Below are positions 53,017-61,865 of a stretch of 64,000 bases of DNA, piece after piece. Source of the DNA: JADJSS01 sp964490845. Its GTDB lineage: Bacteria; Bacteroidota; Bacteroidia; Chitinophagales; JADIYW01. Made by a program: the position numbers and the translations under genes. The DNA lies in NCBI GenBank assembly GCA_964490845.1, contig CAZBED010000003.1:258274-322273 (forward strand), given 5' to 3'. The first letter of the stretch is position 1; every line of letters begins with the position of its first letter. Below the pieces are notes generated by a model. The model was not told the origin of the DNA. It was given only the letters and a program-made list of their open reading frames with translations, and searched no databases.

Positions 53017-53748
53017 CTAAAAACTGATTTTGCTGCCGTTCTGTTGCAGCCATTTCCGGTGAATGGCATAGTCCGGCATGGCCGCCACCACATGTTTCCA
53101 GAATTTCGGGGAATGGTTCATCTCTTTGAGGTGAGCCAGTTCGTGAACGATTACATAATCAATGACAGAAGATGGTGTCAATAGGAGTTTGGTAGAAAAA
53201 GAAATTTTGCCTGTAGAGGAACAGCTTCCCCAACGGGAAATCGTGTGTTTTAAATCCACCTTATGGATTTTCTCCCTGAAATACAACTCATTCCAGTAGG
53301 ATGTCCTTTGCTGAATTTCGGGCAGGAAATAGCGTTCTGTAAAACGCAGCAGGAAACGTTGTATTTCCTGGACACTTTTTTTCTCTGATTGATGCTCGAG
53401 CAGGTATATTTTTAAGACCTTATCGCCACGATAGCTTAATTTATTTTTTCCTGTTGCGACATAGGTTATCTCTATGGTAAAGACGGATTGAAAAATCTGC
53501 AACGTTCTGCCCTGATAATAAGCGACGGTATGCTGGTGTTCCTGATAATATTTTTTTTCGTGAATCTGCTTTTTCGCCCAGGACAAAAACTGTTTCAGCG
53601 TTTTTTCTTTGTCCACTACCGAAATATGTTTAGGAAGCCTCACAATAATTTCACTTTTACCAAGTGAAACGCGTGACGAACTTCTGGACTCCACAATTAT
53701 CTTAACGGGGACAGGAAAATTATCGGTACTGATTATATTAACGCTCAC
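53017..53748 (-). CDS. YgjP/M48-type zinc metallopeptidase-like protein (SprT-like)
   Basis: A 243-residue soluble protein with the HExxH zinc site in VIVHELAHLKEMNHSPKFW (third ligand probably the downstream His of MNHSP), as in the YgjP/DUF45 family. The upstream SRWGSCSSTGKISFS segment is also diagnostic. Function is unknown in most bacteria; some family members act in DNA-protein crosslink repair. It starts with GTG at 53748, four bases after a TACTTTTA promoter-like box. Confidence 0.85.
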   Translation of the reverse strand: MSVNIISTDNFPVPVKIIVESRSSSRVSLGKSEIIVRLPKHISVVDKEKTLKQFLSWAKKQIHEKKYYQEHQHTVAYYQGRTLQIFQSVFTIEITYVATGKNKLSYRGDKVLKIYLLEHQSEKKSVQEIQRFLLRFTERYFLPEIQQRTSYWNELYFREKIHKVDLKHTISRWGSCSSTGKISFSTKLLLTPSSVIDYVIVHELAHLKEMNHSPKFWKHVVAAMPDYAIHRKWLQQNGSKISF

Positions 53749-53752
53749 GGTG

Positions 53753-53760
53753 TAAAAGTA
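53753..53760 (-). promoter_or_regulatory. Near-consensus promoter box of the metallopeptidase gene (TACTTTTA)
   Basis: Matches TAnnTTTG at 7 of 8 positions on the minus strand, four bases before the GTG start at 53748. The spacing equals that of the 52985 box, which supports the GTG start. Confidence 0.4.
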
Positions 53761-53788
53761 AAAAGCGGATTCGTATTTTCTCTTTTTT

Positions 53789-54457
53789 CTAAATGGCTTT
53801 TACCCACATATTTTGCGCGGCATCTTTGCTGATGGTGAGTTGTTTCCGGTCATTTACCATCAGTAGTACCGTTTCATCAAATTCTTCTTTGTCAATGATT
53901 CTGATTTTATCATTAAGTTGCACCTGTATTTTGTTAAGGTATTTTAAAAAAGCGGCGGATTCGTCGTTCACATTTGCCAGCAGGTATTGCTTCTTCAGTT
54001 TGGCATCCGCGAGGCAAATAACATTGGGAACAAAAATATTTCCAAGCTTATCCGGAATAGGGTCGCCGTGCGGATCGAATTTGGGATTACCCAGATATTC
54101 ATCCATTCTGTCTATCAGTTCATCGGACTGCACATGCTCCAGCTGCTCGGCAATATCATGTATCTTGTCCCAGGTGAATTTGAGGTTTTTCACCAGAAAT
54201 GTTTCCCACAACCGGTGCTTGCGCAAAACCTGAACGGCAATCTGCATGCCACTTTTGGTTAAAGAGACTCCGTAATATCGCTTATATGAAACCAGCTTTT
54301 TATCCGACAGCTTCCTGAGCATGTCTGTCACAGACGCAGCGGAATGCTCTAATTTGTAGGCCAGGTCATTTGTTTTGACGATGCTTCCTTCATTGGTTTC
54401 GCTTAACTGAAAAATATACTTCAGGTAATTTTCCTCTACCGCGCTTAGTACTGTCAT
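53789..54457 (-). CDS. mntR: DtxR/MntR-family metal-dependent regulator with FeoA-like domain
   Basis: A 222-residue regulator. The winged helix is in VKTNDLAYKLEHSAASVTDMLRKLSDKKLVSYKRYYGVSLT, the metal-binding/dimerisation domain contains HRLWETFL, HDIAEQLEHVQSDELIDRMDEYLG and DPHGDPIP, and a C-terminal SH3-like FeoA domain follows. DtxR/MntR proteins repress metal uptake when Mn2+ or Fe2+ is bound. The divergent Nramp transporter starts 90 bases away, with a candidate operator at 54469-54484, so Mn is the likely metal. Confidence 0.9.
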   Translation of the reverse strand: MTVLSAVEENYLKYIFQLSETNEGSIVKTNDLAYKLEHSAASVTDMLRKLSDKKLVSYKRYYGVSLTKSGMQIAVQVLRKHRLWETFLVKNLKFTWDKIHDIAEQLEHVQSDELIDRMDEYLGNPKFDPHGDPIPDKLGNIFVPNVICLADAKLKKQYLLANVNDESAAFLKYLNKIQVQLNDKIRIIDKEEFDETVLLMVNDRKQLTISKDAAQNMWVKAI

Positions 54458-54468
54458 AATTGAAAAAA

Positions 54469-54484
54469 TTTAAGCTAATCTAAA
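54469..54484. promoter_or_regulatory. Candidate MntR/DtxR operator
   Basis: TTTAAGCTAATCTAAA is an imperfect palindrome (TTTA at both ends, reading TTTAGATTAGCTTAAA on the other strand), close in form to known DtxR-family sites (a TTAG..CTAA core). It begins 12 bases before the mntR start and lies in the region shared with mntH. It overlaps a TAAATTTT promoter-like sequence of mntR, suiting autoregulation. Confidence 0.55.
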
Positions 54485-54546
54485 AAAATTATTGTTATCT
54501 TAAAAATTTATATTTTAACATTGCGCTGTCTGAAGAGACATAAATT

Positions 54547-55872
54547 ATGCTGTTTAAAGAAGATAACTGGAAATTTAAACGAACCCTGGTTTCGCTGCCG
54601 GAGGTATTCGCCAGCATCACCATTCCTAAAAACACCGGCTTCTGGCGAAAGATGGCGGCATTTGCCGGGCCGGGACTCATGGTGGCTGTCGGATATATGG
54701 ATCCGGGCAACTGGGCAACCGATATTGAAGGTGGTTCCCGTTTCGGCTATACCCTGCTTTCCGTTATTCTTATTTCCAATTTATTTGCCATACTGCTTCA
54801 GCATCTGTCTTTAAAACTGGGTATTGTTACCGGCAGGGATCTGGCACAAGCCTGCAAAGACAGTTATTCTAAACCGGTGAGTATGGTGCTGTGGGTGTTA
54901 TGCGAGATCGCCATTGCCGCATGTGACCTTGCAGAAGTCATCGGTTCTGCTATTGCCATCAATCTGTTATTTGGCATACCGCTCACCATCGGCATTATCA
55001 TTACCGTACTGGATGTGCTGGTTTTACTGATGTTGCAGAACCGGGGGTTCCGGTATCTGGAGGCGTTTGTTGCGGGGTTAATGTTTATCATATTCTGTTG
55101 TTTCAGCTACGAATTATTCATCTCCAAACCGGAGTTTGCCGCCGTAGTTAAAGGCATCTTACCGGATACGGAAATCATTACGAATGACGATATGCTATAC
55201 ATTGCCATCGGAATACTGGGCGCGACGGTAATGCCGCATAATCTGTATTTACATTCCAGTATTGTGCAAACGCGCGATTTTGACAAAACGGATGCCGGGA
55301 AAAAAGAAGCCATTAAATTTGCCACCATTGACTCTACCGTTTCATTGTTGTTCGCCTTTTTTATCAATGCCGCTATATTAATCTTAGCCGCTTCGGCTTT
55401 TCACTATACCGGGCATCACGAAGTTGCCGATATCAATGACGCGCATAAATTACTAGAACCGGTGTTAGGGGTGAAGTTCGCTCCTACTTTCTTTGCCATC
55501 GCGCTTCTGGCCAGCGGGCAAAACTCGACCTTAACCGGAACCTTAGCCGGGCAAATCGTGATGGAAGGATTCATTAATATCCGTCTAAAGCCATGGATGA
55601 GAAGACTGATTACCCGCATGGTCGCTGTTGTTCCCGCTTTGATAATCTCCATATTATATGGAGAAAGCGGCACCGGAAGGCTGCTGGTCTTTAGTCAGGT
55701 AATCTTATCGCTGCAACTTAGCTTTGCTGTCATCCCACTCATCCGGTTTACCGGCAATAGCCTTAAGATGGGCGGGTTTGCCAACGGGCGCTGGCTGCAA
55801 CGGACATCCTGGGTGATAGCCGCTATCATACTTGGGTTGAATATGTATATGCTGATGGGATTATTGTTTTAA
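54547..55872 (+). CDS. mntH: Nramp-family Mn2+/Fe2+ transporter
   Basis: A 441-residue inner-membrane Nramp with about 11 helices. The metal-binding motif DPGN is in VAVGYMDPGNWATDIEGGS (TM1), and MPHNLYLHSS in TM6 carries the expected Met-x-x-Asn-type helix (ATVMPHN). It imports Mn2+ (or Fe2+) with protons. Divergent from the MntR-like regulator. Its 3' end overlaps the end of the opposing gene at 55861 by 12 bases. Confidence 0.93.
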   Translation: MLFKEDNWKFKRTLVSLPEVFASITIPKNTGFWRKMAAFAGPGLMVAVGYMDPGNWATDIEGGSRFGYTLLSVILISNLFAILLQHLSLKLGIVTGRDLAQACKDSYSKPVSMVLWVLCEIAIAACDLAEVIGSAIAINLLFGIPLTIGIIITVLDVLVLLMLQNRGFRYLEAFVAGLMFIIFCCFSYELFISKPEFAAVVKGILPDTEIITNDDMLYIAIGILGATVMPHNLYLHSSIVQTRDFDKTDAGKKEAIKFATIDSTVSLLFAFFINAAILILAASAFHYTGHHEVADINDAHKLLEPVLGVKFAPTFFAIALLASGQNSTLTGTLAGQIVMEGFINIRLKPWMRRLITRMVAVVPALIISILYGESGTGRLLVFSQVILSLQLSFAVIPLIRFTGNSLKMGGFANGRWLQRTSWVIAAIILGLNMYMLMGLLF

Positions 55873-56406
55873 ACCAAGCCGGTAGTTCTGAATCACTTTG
55901 GTGTTCAGGGCTCCATTCTGCACCGTAAGGGTTATTTCCACTTCCGGATTGCCCTGCAAATTCCGTACTTGTTTTCGGGTCTCCTGGTCAATATTCAATC
56001 TGTATTTTTTATCATTCCATCGATATACAATATATTTAGAAGACTCTTTAATTGTTTTGGAATAGTACGTTACCGGACATTTTATTGTTTCTGCCTTATT
56101 GTTTCCTGAAGTATAGATGATATAATAATTGACCGGAATCTTTATCAGAAAGAATAACAAAGACGACAGAACGATTCCATATATCCCATATATGAATTTT
56201 GTCATATTATCTTTTAATTTTTCTTCCTGCTTTTGTACATATTTAATCCCCCATATTACAACAGGGCAGAAAGCAATCAGAAAAAGAATCAGGTTTATCC
56301 AAAACGGAAAGTTGATAATGGACTGAGATGACTTTCTATACAGGAACAGCAGGATAACAAATCCGACAGCAATAAAGAAGAAATATTTTTTAAGGTTCTC
56401 TTTCAT
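55861..56406 (-). CDS. Hypothetical membrane protein
   Basis: A 181-residue protein with three N-terminal membrane helices (FFFIAVGFVILLFLY, FWINLILFLIAFCPVVIWGI, FIYGIYGIVLSSLLFFLI) and a beta-rich C-terminal part (IKCPVTYYSKTIKESSKYIVYRWN). No family recognised. It overlaps hemJ by 4 bases at its start and mntH by 12 at its end. The overlap with hemJ suggests a shared operon. Confidence 0.7.
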   Translation of the reverse strand: MKENLKKYFFFIAVGFVILLFLYRKSSQSIINFPFWINLILFLIAFCPVVIWGIKYVQKQEEKLKDNMTKFIYGIYGIVLSSLLFFLIKIPVNYYIIYTSGNNKAETIKCPVTYYSKTIKESSKYIVYRWNDKKYRLNIDQETRKQVRNLQGNPEVEITLTVQNGALNTKVIQNYRLGLKQ

Positions 56407-56942
56407 TTTTTTTCTCGAATGATTTTATACAATTTGATTCCAAGCATTAATACAATGATTAATAAAAACAATCCTACAATACCACTTAACCAGCTCAGAC
56501 TGGTTCTGACAACCACCAGAAAAACAACTGCAAATAAAAAAACGGTAGCAGCCTCATTCCATATCCTCAACTGGGTGGACGTGTATCTGAAAATTTCATG
56601 CTGCTGAAGTTTGAAAATGAAATGCAGGGAAAGATGATACCCGTACAAACCCAGCACAAAAGCAAGTTTGATTTGCATCCAGCTCTGTGACAGGAACCCT
56701 GGCTGAAGTATCAGCAGCAATACGGCGAGGCAGAATGTAATGGCGGCAGAGGGCCAGGTAATGATGTACCAAAGCCGACGCTGCATCAGGAGCAACTGCC
56801 TTACCAGAATGGATTTTTCCGGTTCGTCTTTTTCACTCGCTTCTCTGGAATATATAAACAATCTTGGCATATAGAATAACCCGGCAAACCAGTTGACTAC
56901 AAAAATGATATGCAGCGCCTTGATATAGTTGTAATACTCCAT
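56403..56942 (-). CDS. hemJ: Protoporphyrinogen IX oxidase HemJ (CopD-related)
   Basis: A 179-residue inner-membrane protein with about five helices. It has ALHIIFVVNWFAGLFYMPRLF with the invariant His11 and Arg of HemJ, RRLWYIITWPSAAITF, and WMQIKLAFVLGLYGYHLSLHF with the second His. HemJ oxidises protoporphyrinogen IX to protoporphyrin IX with a b-type heme. A perfect palindrome TGTAAATTTACA lies six bases before the ATG. Confidence 0.85.
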   Translation of the reverse strand: MEYYNYIKALHIIFVVNWFAGLFYMPRLFIYSREASEKDEPEKSILVRQLLLMQRRLWYIITWPSAAITFCLAVLLLILQPGFLSQSWMQIKLAFVLGLYGYHLSLHFIFKLQQHEIFRYTSTQLRIWNEAATVFLFAVVFLVVVRTSLSWLSGIVGLFLLIIVLMLGIKLYKIIREKK

Positions 56943-56947
56943 AGAAC

Positions 56948-56959
56948 TGTAAATTTACA
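56948..56959. promoter_or_regulatory. Perfect 12-base palindrome before hemJ
   Basis: TGTAAATTTACA reads the same on both strands and lies 6-17 bases before the hemJ start. Position fits an operator overlapping the transcription start, but a 12-base AT-rich palindrome can occur by chance. Confidence 0.35.
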
Positions 56960-56991
56960 ATTTACATGACAGTATGTATCTGCGGATACAT

Positions 56992-57022
56992 AAAAAATCC
57001 GGGAATGAAATTCATTCCCGGA
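56992..57022 (-). terminator. Terminator of the coaX-OMP-TPR operon
   Basis: TCCGGGAATG and CATTCCCGGA form a perfect 10-base stem with a five-base loop; on the minus strand it is followed by TTTTTT. It lies 66 bases past the TPR gene stop, whose transcript runs this way. Confidence 0.85.
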
Positions 57023-57052
57023 CAATATCAGCTATTTATTTTTTTATTTTGA

Positions 57053-57073
57053 CTTTTGGCTTTTGGCTTTTGG
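57053..57073 (-). repeat. Three perfect heptamer repeats downstream of the TPR gene
   Basis: CTTTTGG occurs three times in direct succession (CCAAAAG on the minus strand). It lies between the TPR stop codon and the terminator, thus in the 3' untranslated region. Another 7-base-period repeat, different in sequence from the AGTNNNN type. Confidence 0.75.
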
Positions 57074-57087
57074 TGGAGATGCCGGTG

Positions 57088-58455
57088 TTAGTTTTTTTTT
57101 TCAACTCCCGGTACTCCGCCACCGGATTTTACCTGTACTGTTGTTGCCTCATTTATCCAGCAGCCTATCGTATAAGGGGCACCCGCTTTTAGTTTTTTTG
57201 CGGTTATGTCTGCTTTCGTCGGTAAATATTGGGTATACGTAGAAATCATTTTTTGTGCTTCCGATTTGGTATCCTCTGTACCTACCTCTATCGCTTTTCT
57301 GAAATAGTCAAATGCCGGCCACAACACGATCTGGCTTTGGAAACCCGTTCCGGGGCCACACAGTTTGCCACTTGCAGCATACAAAGTGCCTATCAGCAGG
57401 TAGGCTTTGCCAAGATTTGGATTCAGCGTCAACGCCAGCTTTGCCATCTCGCGAGATGCGGCAAAATCATTCTTATCTGCTTTCAGGGAGGCCATGATAT
57501 AATATAAATCTGCTCTCTTGCTGGAATCTTTTTCTTTGGCTACCGCATTCTCATACAAAACATATGCTTCATCAAACTGATTGTTTTTCATGTATATACT
57601 TCCCAGTCGGATGGCATAGCTGTAATTAGGGTCAAGCTGATTCAGTTTCTTCAGCAACTCAACATTCAGTGCGCTGTCCGCACAGCCTTTTGTTTTGGTA
57701 TATACGGTACGCACCACTTCCGGGTCGTTTGGGTTCGCATTATACTTCTTCAGGTAAATTTCCAGTAGTTTGGCACAATCTGCCGGATCGCTTTTATCCG
57801 CAAATTTTTGAGTATACAAATCGTCTATCAGCGTCTTCACTTCTTTGTATGCCTGTAATTGTTTGTTGTCAGGCTTCGCGATATTCTTATCCACGATAGC
57901 CGTCAGCTCTTCGTATTTTTGTTTTACAAGATCAACAGTGATGTCACCAACACCCACCTGATTAATCAGTAACTTAAAATAGGTCTGGATGTAATAGGGA
58001 AACGCATTGTCTCCGCTAATCTGAATACTCCTTTCCAGACATTTTCGGGCCTTAGGAATATCCGAATCTTTACCATATTTCAAAAGATCCATCGCCTTTT
58101 TACCCATCACATATTCATCTTCACCGTGGCATTTTATCTGGTTTTCATATATCATGAACAGCGTATCTATATACTGTTGGCGTAATGTATTATCGGTGGT
58201 ATTCTGTATCAGATTGGTATACATCACCCCTCCGTCGATAAACGTTTGTTTTCTGAACCCCGGAGCATTGGTATAAACATTTCTCCAATGTGGAAACGCC
58301 TCGCTGTACAGGTTCTTTTTAAAGAACTCTCTGTATATAGAATAAGGAGCTGTGGTCTTTGTGCTGTCTCCTCCGATGTATCGAGGACAGTTTTGTGCCT
58401 GCAGGGCGCCAAGCATTAAAAAACAAGAACCAAGAATCAAAGAAATTTTTTTCAT
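57088..58455 (-). CDS. Exported TPR-repeat protein
   Basis: A 455-residue protein with a signal peptide (SLILGSCFLMLGALQAQ) and several tetratricopeptide-like units (for example NQFDEAYVLYENAVAKEKDSSKRADLYYIMASL and NPNLGKAYLLIGTLYAASGKL). A periplasmic scaffold role is likely. It ends in PYTIGCWINEATTVQVKSGGG. Last gene of a leftward block with the outer-membrane protein (17 bases upstream) and coaX, a gene order often seen in Bacteroidetes. Confidence 0.83.
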   Translation of the reverse strand: MKKISLILGSCFLMLGALQAQNCPRYIGGDSTKTTAPYSIYREFFKKNLYSEAFPHWRNVYTNAPGFRKQTFIDGGVMYTNLIQNTTDNTLRQQYIDTLFMIYENQIKCHGEDEYVMGKKAMDLLKYGKDSDIPKARKCLERSIQISGDNAFPYYIQTYFKLLINQVGVGDITVDLVKQKYEELTAIVDKNIAKPDNKQLQAYKEVKTLIDDLYTQKFADKSDPADCAKLLEIYLKKYNANPNDPEVVRTVYTKTKGCADSALNVELLKKLNQLDPNYSYAIRLGSIYMKNNQFDEAYVLYENAVAKEKDSSKRADLYYIMASLKADKNDFAASREMAKLALTLNPNLGKAYLLIGTLYAASGKLCGPGTGFQSQIVLWPAFDYFRKAIEVGTEDTKSEAQKMISTYTQYLPTKADITAKKLKAGAPYTIGCWINEATTVQVKSGGGVPGVEKKN

Positions 58456-58472
58456 TTTTTAAAACACATTTA

Positions 58473-59876
58473 TTAATAGTATCTTCTTTTTACAAACCAT
58501 CTATCATTCAGAGAAATGCCGAATCTGAGACGCACAAAGTTCTCACGTACGAGATTGTTCTGTAGTGTTCCTCTGCTTCCGGCTTCCACTCCGATATTAA
58601 AAGCGTATGTGTAAACCTTTTGTAATAATCCTTCATTGCTCGCTGTGGTAATGATTATAGGAATACCTATTCCAAAGTTTATGCCAAACTCATCAATTGA
58701 TTTATTGTTAATATTGATATTGGTACGGGTATAGTTGAATCCTGCCCGGTACTTCAGGCGGGCAAAAAATTTGGAGAAATCTTTGTCGTTGGGTAATATC
58801 TCTCCTCCGAATGCTATTCTCCAGCTATTGCTTAAACGAGAAGCGGAATTATTTTCATATCCCACATATTTGCTCCAGGGCTGAAACTTAAAGTCAATCC
58901 CGGCCTTCCATTTCATACCCTGGAATGCCATGATACCAATGTTAAACGTAGCCGGAATTTTAATACTGGCCGCCTGCCCGAATGTCTCCGAAAGCGTATC
59001 GAGAATGGCGGTGGTCAATGTCCGTGGTCTGATAAAATCCGTAATGAAATCATTTACGCCTGCATCCGGTGTTCTCGAACTTAAATATCCTGACTCAAAG
59101 GAATAAGTACCATTATCTATGTTAGTGCCCTTGCTAAACTTAATCGGAGCAGACCCGGACAATCCGAATACGATATTATACACTTTGTTGCTGTCCTTTT
59201 TACTGTTGATAACAAGATTATACTGTGCGCCGGCATTCCAGATAACGCTGCTTACTTTTGTGTTGGTAAAGGTCCAGGTTGTGTAAGCGGTATTGTCATA
59301 AACGCCTGAAAGGTTATCCAAAGGATAAACGAGTGTATTGTTATTCAGCTTACCAAACAGGTAACCAAGATTAAACCCTACATGAAATCCTTTGTATTTA
59401 AAACCATTCCCCCAGGATACGTTATACAAAGTACCGCTGCCTTCGTATTCATATCGCACACTGTTAGCCGTATCGAATGTCTGTGTCTGCGACACCAGAT
59501 AATCCTTCGCGGAAAAAGGCAGTAAAGATACTCCCGTTGTCCAGTACTTGTTGATAGGGAAAAACAAAGAAACATAATTAAGGCTGAAGGAGTTTTGTTT
59601 GGCTTTCAGCGTAGACGTTTTTATGGTGGTAAAATTGCCACCAAACCCCGCATCAAAAGTAGTCAGCTGCAAGGCGGCATACGAAGCAGGGTTCAGGTAA
59701 TTTACGGTTTCGCCGGATTGGAACGCAGCACCCAGTCCACCCATTTGTGATGACTGGGCATTATTGTTGTCCGCAGCAAAACCTAATCCATATCGGGAAT
59801 ACGGGGTATGTTCCTGAGCCACTAATGGCTGAACGGCAATGACTAAGAAAAATAAGAGTAGAAAGGTATTACGCAT
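58473..59876 (-). CDS. Outer-membrane beta-barrel protein (Bacteroidetes-specific)
   Basis: A 467-residue protein with a signal peptide (LLLFFLVIAVQPLVAQ). The rest is alternating beta strands rich in aromatic and Gly residues (HTPYSRYGLGFA, SFSLNYVSLFFPINKYWTTGVSL, SWRIAFGGEILPN) and a terminal aromatic motif, consistent with a barrel inserted by BamA. HTPYSRYGLG at the N-terminus is common to a family found next to coaX. It overlaps coaX by 8 bases. Function unknown. Confidence 0.83.
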   Translation of the reverse strand: MRNTFLLLFFLVIAVQPLVAQEHTPYSRYGLGFAADNNNAQSSQMGGLGAAFQSGETVNYLNPASYAALQLTTFDAGFGGNFTTIKTSTLKAKQNSFSLNYVSLFFPINKYWTTGVSLLPFSAKDYLVSQTQTFDTANSVRYEYEGSGTLYNVSWGNGFKYKGFHVGFNLGYLFGKLNNNTLVYPLDNLSGVYDNTAYTTWTFTNTKVSSVIWNAGAQYNLVINSKKDSNKVYNIVFGLSGSAPIKFSKGTNIDNGTYSFESGYLSSRTPDAGVNDFITDFIRPRTLTTAILDTLSETFGQAASIKIPATFNIGIMAFQGMKWKAGIDFKFQPWSKYVGYENNSASRLSNSWRIAFGGEILPNDKDFSKFFARLKYRAGFNYTRTNININNKSIDEFGINFGIGIPIIITTASNEGLLQKVYTYAFNIGVEAGSRGTLQNNLVRENFVRLRFGISLNDRWFVKRRYY

Positions 59877-60588
59877 TGTATTCCAATATATGATTGAGCC
59901 CCATAAGTGTTAAATTGGGAATGGCAAATATCTCATTTTTAAGCCGAGAAACCAACAAATCGGCATCTCCGCCGGTAATAATAATGTTCATTTGAGGAAA
60001 TTTAACTAAATATTCATCTATCATTCCGTCTATTTCTTTGACAGCCGCCAGCAAAACACCCGAAAGCAGGTTGGATTTAGTGTCATTTCCAATTAATTCG
60101 GCCTTGTTTTCCAGTTCAATCAGCGGCAATTTTCCGGTAAACGTATGCATCGCCTGCAGTCTCATTTTCAGTCCGGGGTGGATGCTACCCCCGATAAATT
60201 CATCATTTTTATTGATAAAATTGAAGGTAATACAGGTACCACAGCCTATCACCAGATTATTTTGATGCGGATGACGGTCATGCGCTGCCGCTACAAGCGC
60301 CAGCCGGTCTTTTCCCAAAGAGCCTTTACTTGCATATTGGTTGATAAATGGGAGCGGTGTAGTTGCATCCAGTGTAATATTTTTTTCGATCTCAGAAAAG
60401 GAAGCTGAAAGTTCATTCGGAATATCTATGGTACTCGAAAGGATGGCTTTTTGTATGTCGAACTGCTTAATCAATTCAGGCAAACGGATAGGTGCGGATT
60501 TATCAAATGTCAGTACCGTTGCAAGGCCGGATGTATTAAAAACACCTATTTTAGTGCGCGTATTGCCGATATCGATTGTTAAATTCAT
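59869..60588 (-). CDS. coaX: Type III pantothenate kinase
   Basis: A 239-residue ASKHA kinase, first step of coenzyme A synthesis. It has LTIDIGNTRTKIGVF at the N-terminus (phosphate-binding Asp6), GKDRLALVAAA (pantothenate site), GCGTCITFNFINK with the second metal-binding residue, and GGSIHPGLKMRLQAMH. Unlike types I and II it is not feedback-inhibited by CoA (family knowledge). It follows the amidohydrolase by 17 bases and overlaps the outer-membrane gene, forming one leftward operon. Confidence 0.93.
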   Translation of the reverse strand: MNLTIDIGNTRTKIGVFNTSGLATVLTFDKSAPIRLPELIKQFDIQKAILSSTIDIPNELSASFSEIEKNITLDATTPLPFINQYASKGSLGKDRLALVAAAHDRHPHQNNLVIGCGTCITFNFINKNDEFIGGSIHPGLKMRLQAMHTFTGKLPLIELENKAELIGNDTKSNLLSGVLLAAVKEIDGMIDEYLVKFPQMNIIITGGDADLLVSRLKNEIFAIPNLTLMGLNHILEYNA

Positions 60589-60605
60589 TTTTCTGTCATC
60601 ATTTT

Positions 60606-61823
60606 TTACACCCTTACCGACACTGATTTATCCGTCAAATTCCCGTTTTCCATATTTTGTATACATACCAGCCCGGGCGTTTTTCCGACTTCAATACTCC
60701 CCAACTTATTATCAAAACCAAGTGCTTTGGCGCCGTTGATAGTTGCCCATTGAAGCACCGTTTCAACATCAAGATACGATTGATATTTCAGGATGGTTTT
60801 CATTTCTTCCAGAATGTTTAACTGCCAGTTGGAAGTCAGGCTGTCCGTTCCTATACACACCTGCGCGCCTGTATCCAAAAAATGTTTATACCATGGCAGG
60901 CTGTTCTCAATGTATAAATTGGCATTGGGACAGGTAGCCCAAAAAACCTGCTCACTCCCTAAGCGCTGGTGCGCAGCGCGGATATCTTCGGCTGTTGTAA
61001 GGGTGTTGTGCACAAACAGATTCCTGTTCTCATTTTTCAGGTATTCCAGCGCATAGTAAATCGATGGCTTTCCGAGTGCCGGAATATCGTCGGTACCCAA
61101 TCCTATATTTTTATAAAACGACATAAAATCACCGGACTTGTTGAAAAAAAGTTCATTCTCTGGCGGCGTCTCCTGATTATGAATGGAGATCGTATTGATT
61201 GCTGCGAAGTCCTCTTTTTCTGAGTGCGCTTCACTCCGCCCGCAATGATGTGCCAGTATATTAAACAACTTTCGTGAAACAGAATACGGCGCGTGAGGCA
61301 CTTTAGACTTTTTATTTTTGGGGGTTTCTGTTAATGCATCAAAGACAGCATCGTATTGCTGAATGATATTGTGTGTATTCGCCTCCTGAAATAAATCGAA
61401 ATACTCTACAAATGTATAGTAGTACAGATTCTCCTCTTCCTTTTGTTTAAACGTATCCGTTGTATTGGAAATATCGCCGACGGCAACGATGCCGCTGTCC
61501 AGCATATTTTTTTCCTCCCTTTGTATTGCATCCTGAATGATATCCTGCGAATGGTTCCTGTTTTTGATGACTTGAGAAATGAAATCAATAAGGCCGGTGC
61601 CGGTTTGTGCGATACCTTTCAGGTGCGACAATTCCAGATGGCAATGTGCATTGATAAAACCGGGAACAATGGCTCCGTTGTAAATTTCCAATTCAGCAGC
61701 ATCAAACTGATCACGGGTAGAAATTTTCGCAATTTTTCCTTGTTCATCTATCACCACCACGCCGTTTGCTATCGGGGCATCAGTTACGGGAAAAATGGTA
61801 TCAGCAGATATTTTACGGTGCAT
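60606..61823 (-). CDS. Amidohydrolase of the chlorohydrolase/SAH-deaminase group
   Basis: A 405-residue metal-dependent amidohydrolase. Metal ligands are GFINAHCHLELSHLKG, HAPYSVS and the Asp in CIGTDSLTSNWQLN. The closest groups are 5'-methylthioadenosine/S-adenosylhomocysteine deaminases and guanine/chlorohydrolase-like enzymes. Start ATG 61823, four bases after a TATTTTTG box. The region HHCGRSEAHSEKEDF (DNA 61221-61247) is not family sequence and looks like a repeat element inserted in frame. Confidence 0.85.
   Translation of the reverse strand: MHRKISADTIFPVTDAPIANGVVVIDEQGKIAKISTRDQFDAAELEIYNGAIVPGFINAHCHLELSHLKGIAQTGTGLIDFISQVIKNRNHSQDIIQDAIQREEKNMLDSGIVAVGDISNTTDTFKQKEEENLYYYTFVEYFDLFQEANTHNIIQQYDAVFDALTETPKNKKSKVPHAPYSVSRKLFNILAHHCGRSEAHSEKEDFAAINTISIHNQETPPENELFFNKSGDFMSFYKNIGLGTDDIPALGKPSIYYALEYLKNENRNLFVHNTLTTAEDIRAAHQRLGSEQVFWATCPNANLYIENSLPWYKHFLDTGAQVCIGTDSLTSNWQLNILEEMKTILKYQSYLDVETVLQWATINGAKALGFDNKLGSIEVGKTPGLVCIQNMENGNLTDKSVSVRV
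61221..61247 (-). repeat. Small repeat element inserted in the amidohydrolase gene
   Basis: On the minus strand CATTGCGGGCGGAGTGAAGCG then CACTCA, encoding CGRSEAHSE. It has the same layout as the element at 48897 (ATT-C-G-..CGAAGTGA/CGGAGTGA..) and resembles dispersed GCGGGCGGAG-type repeats. It sits between conserved blocks of the protein. Confidence 0.55.
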
Positions 61824-61827
61824 TTCC

Positions 61828-61835
61828 CAAAAATA
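61828..61835 (-). promoter_or_regulatory. Promoter box of the amidohydrolase-coaX operon (TATTTTTG)
   Basis: Exact TAnnTTTG on the minus strand, four bases before the ATG at 61823. Faces the rlmN box 31 bases away, giving a tight divergent promoter pair. Confidence 0.5.
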
Positions 61836-61865
61836 CGCAAAAAGTATTTGTGATAATAATTCAGC

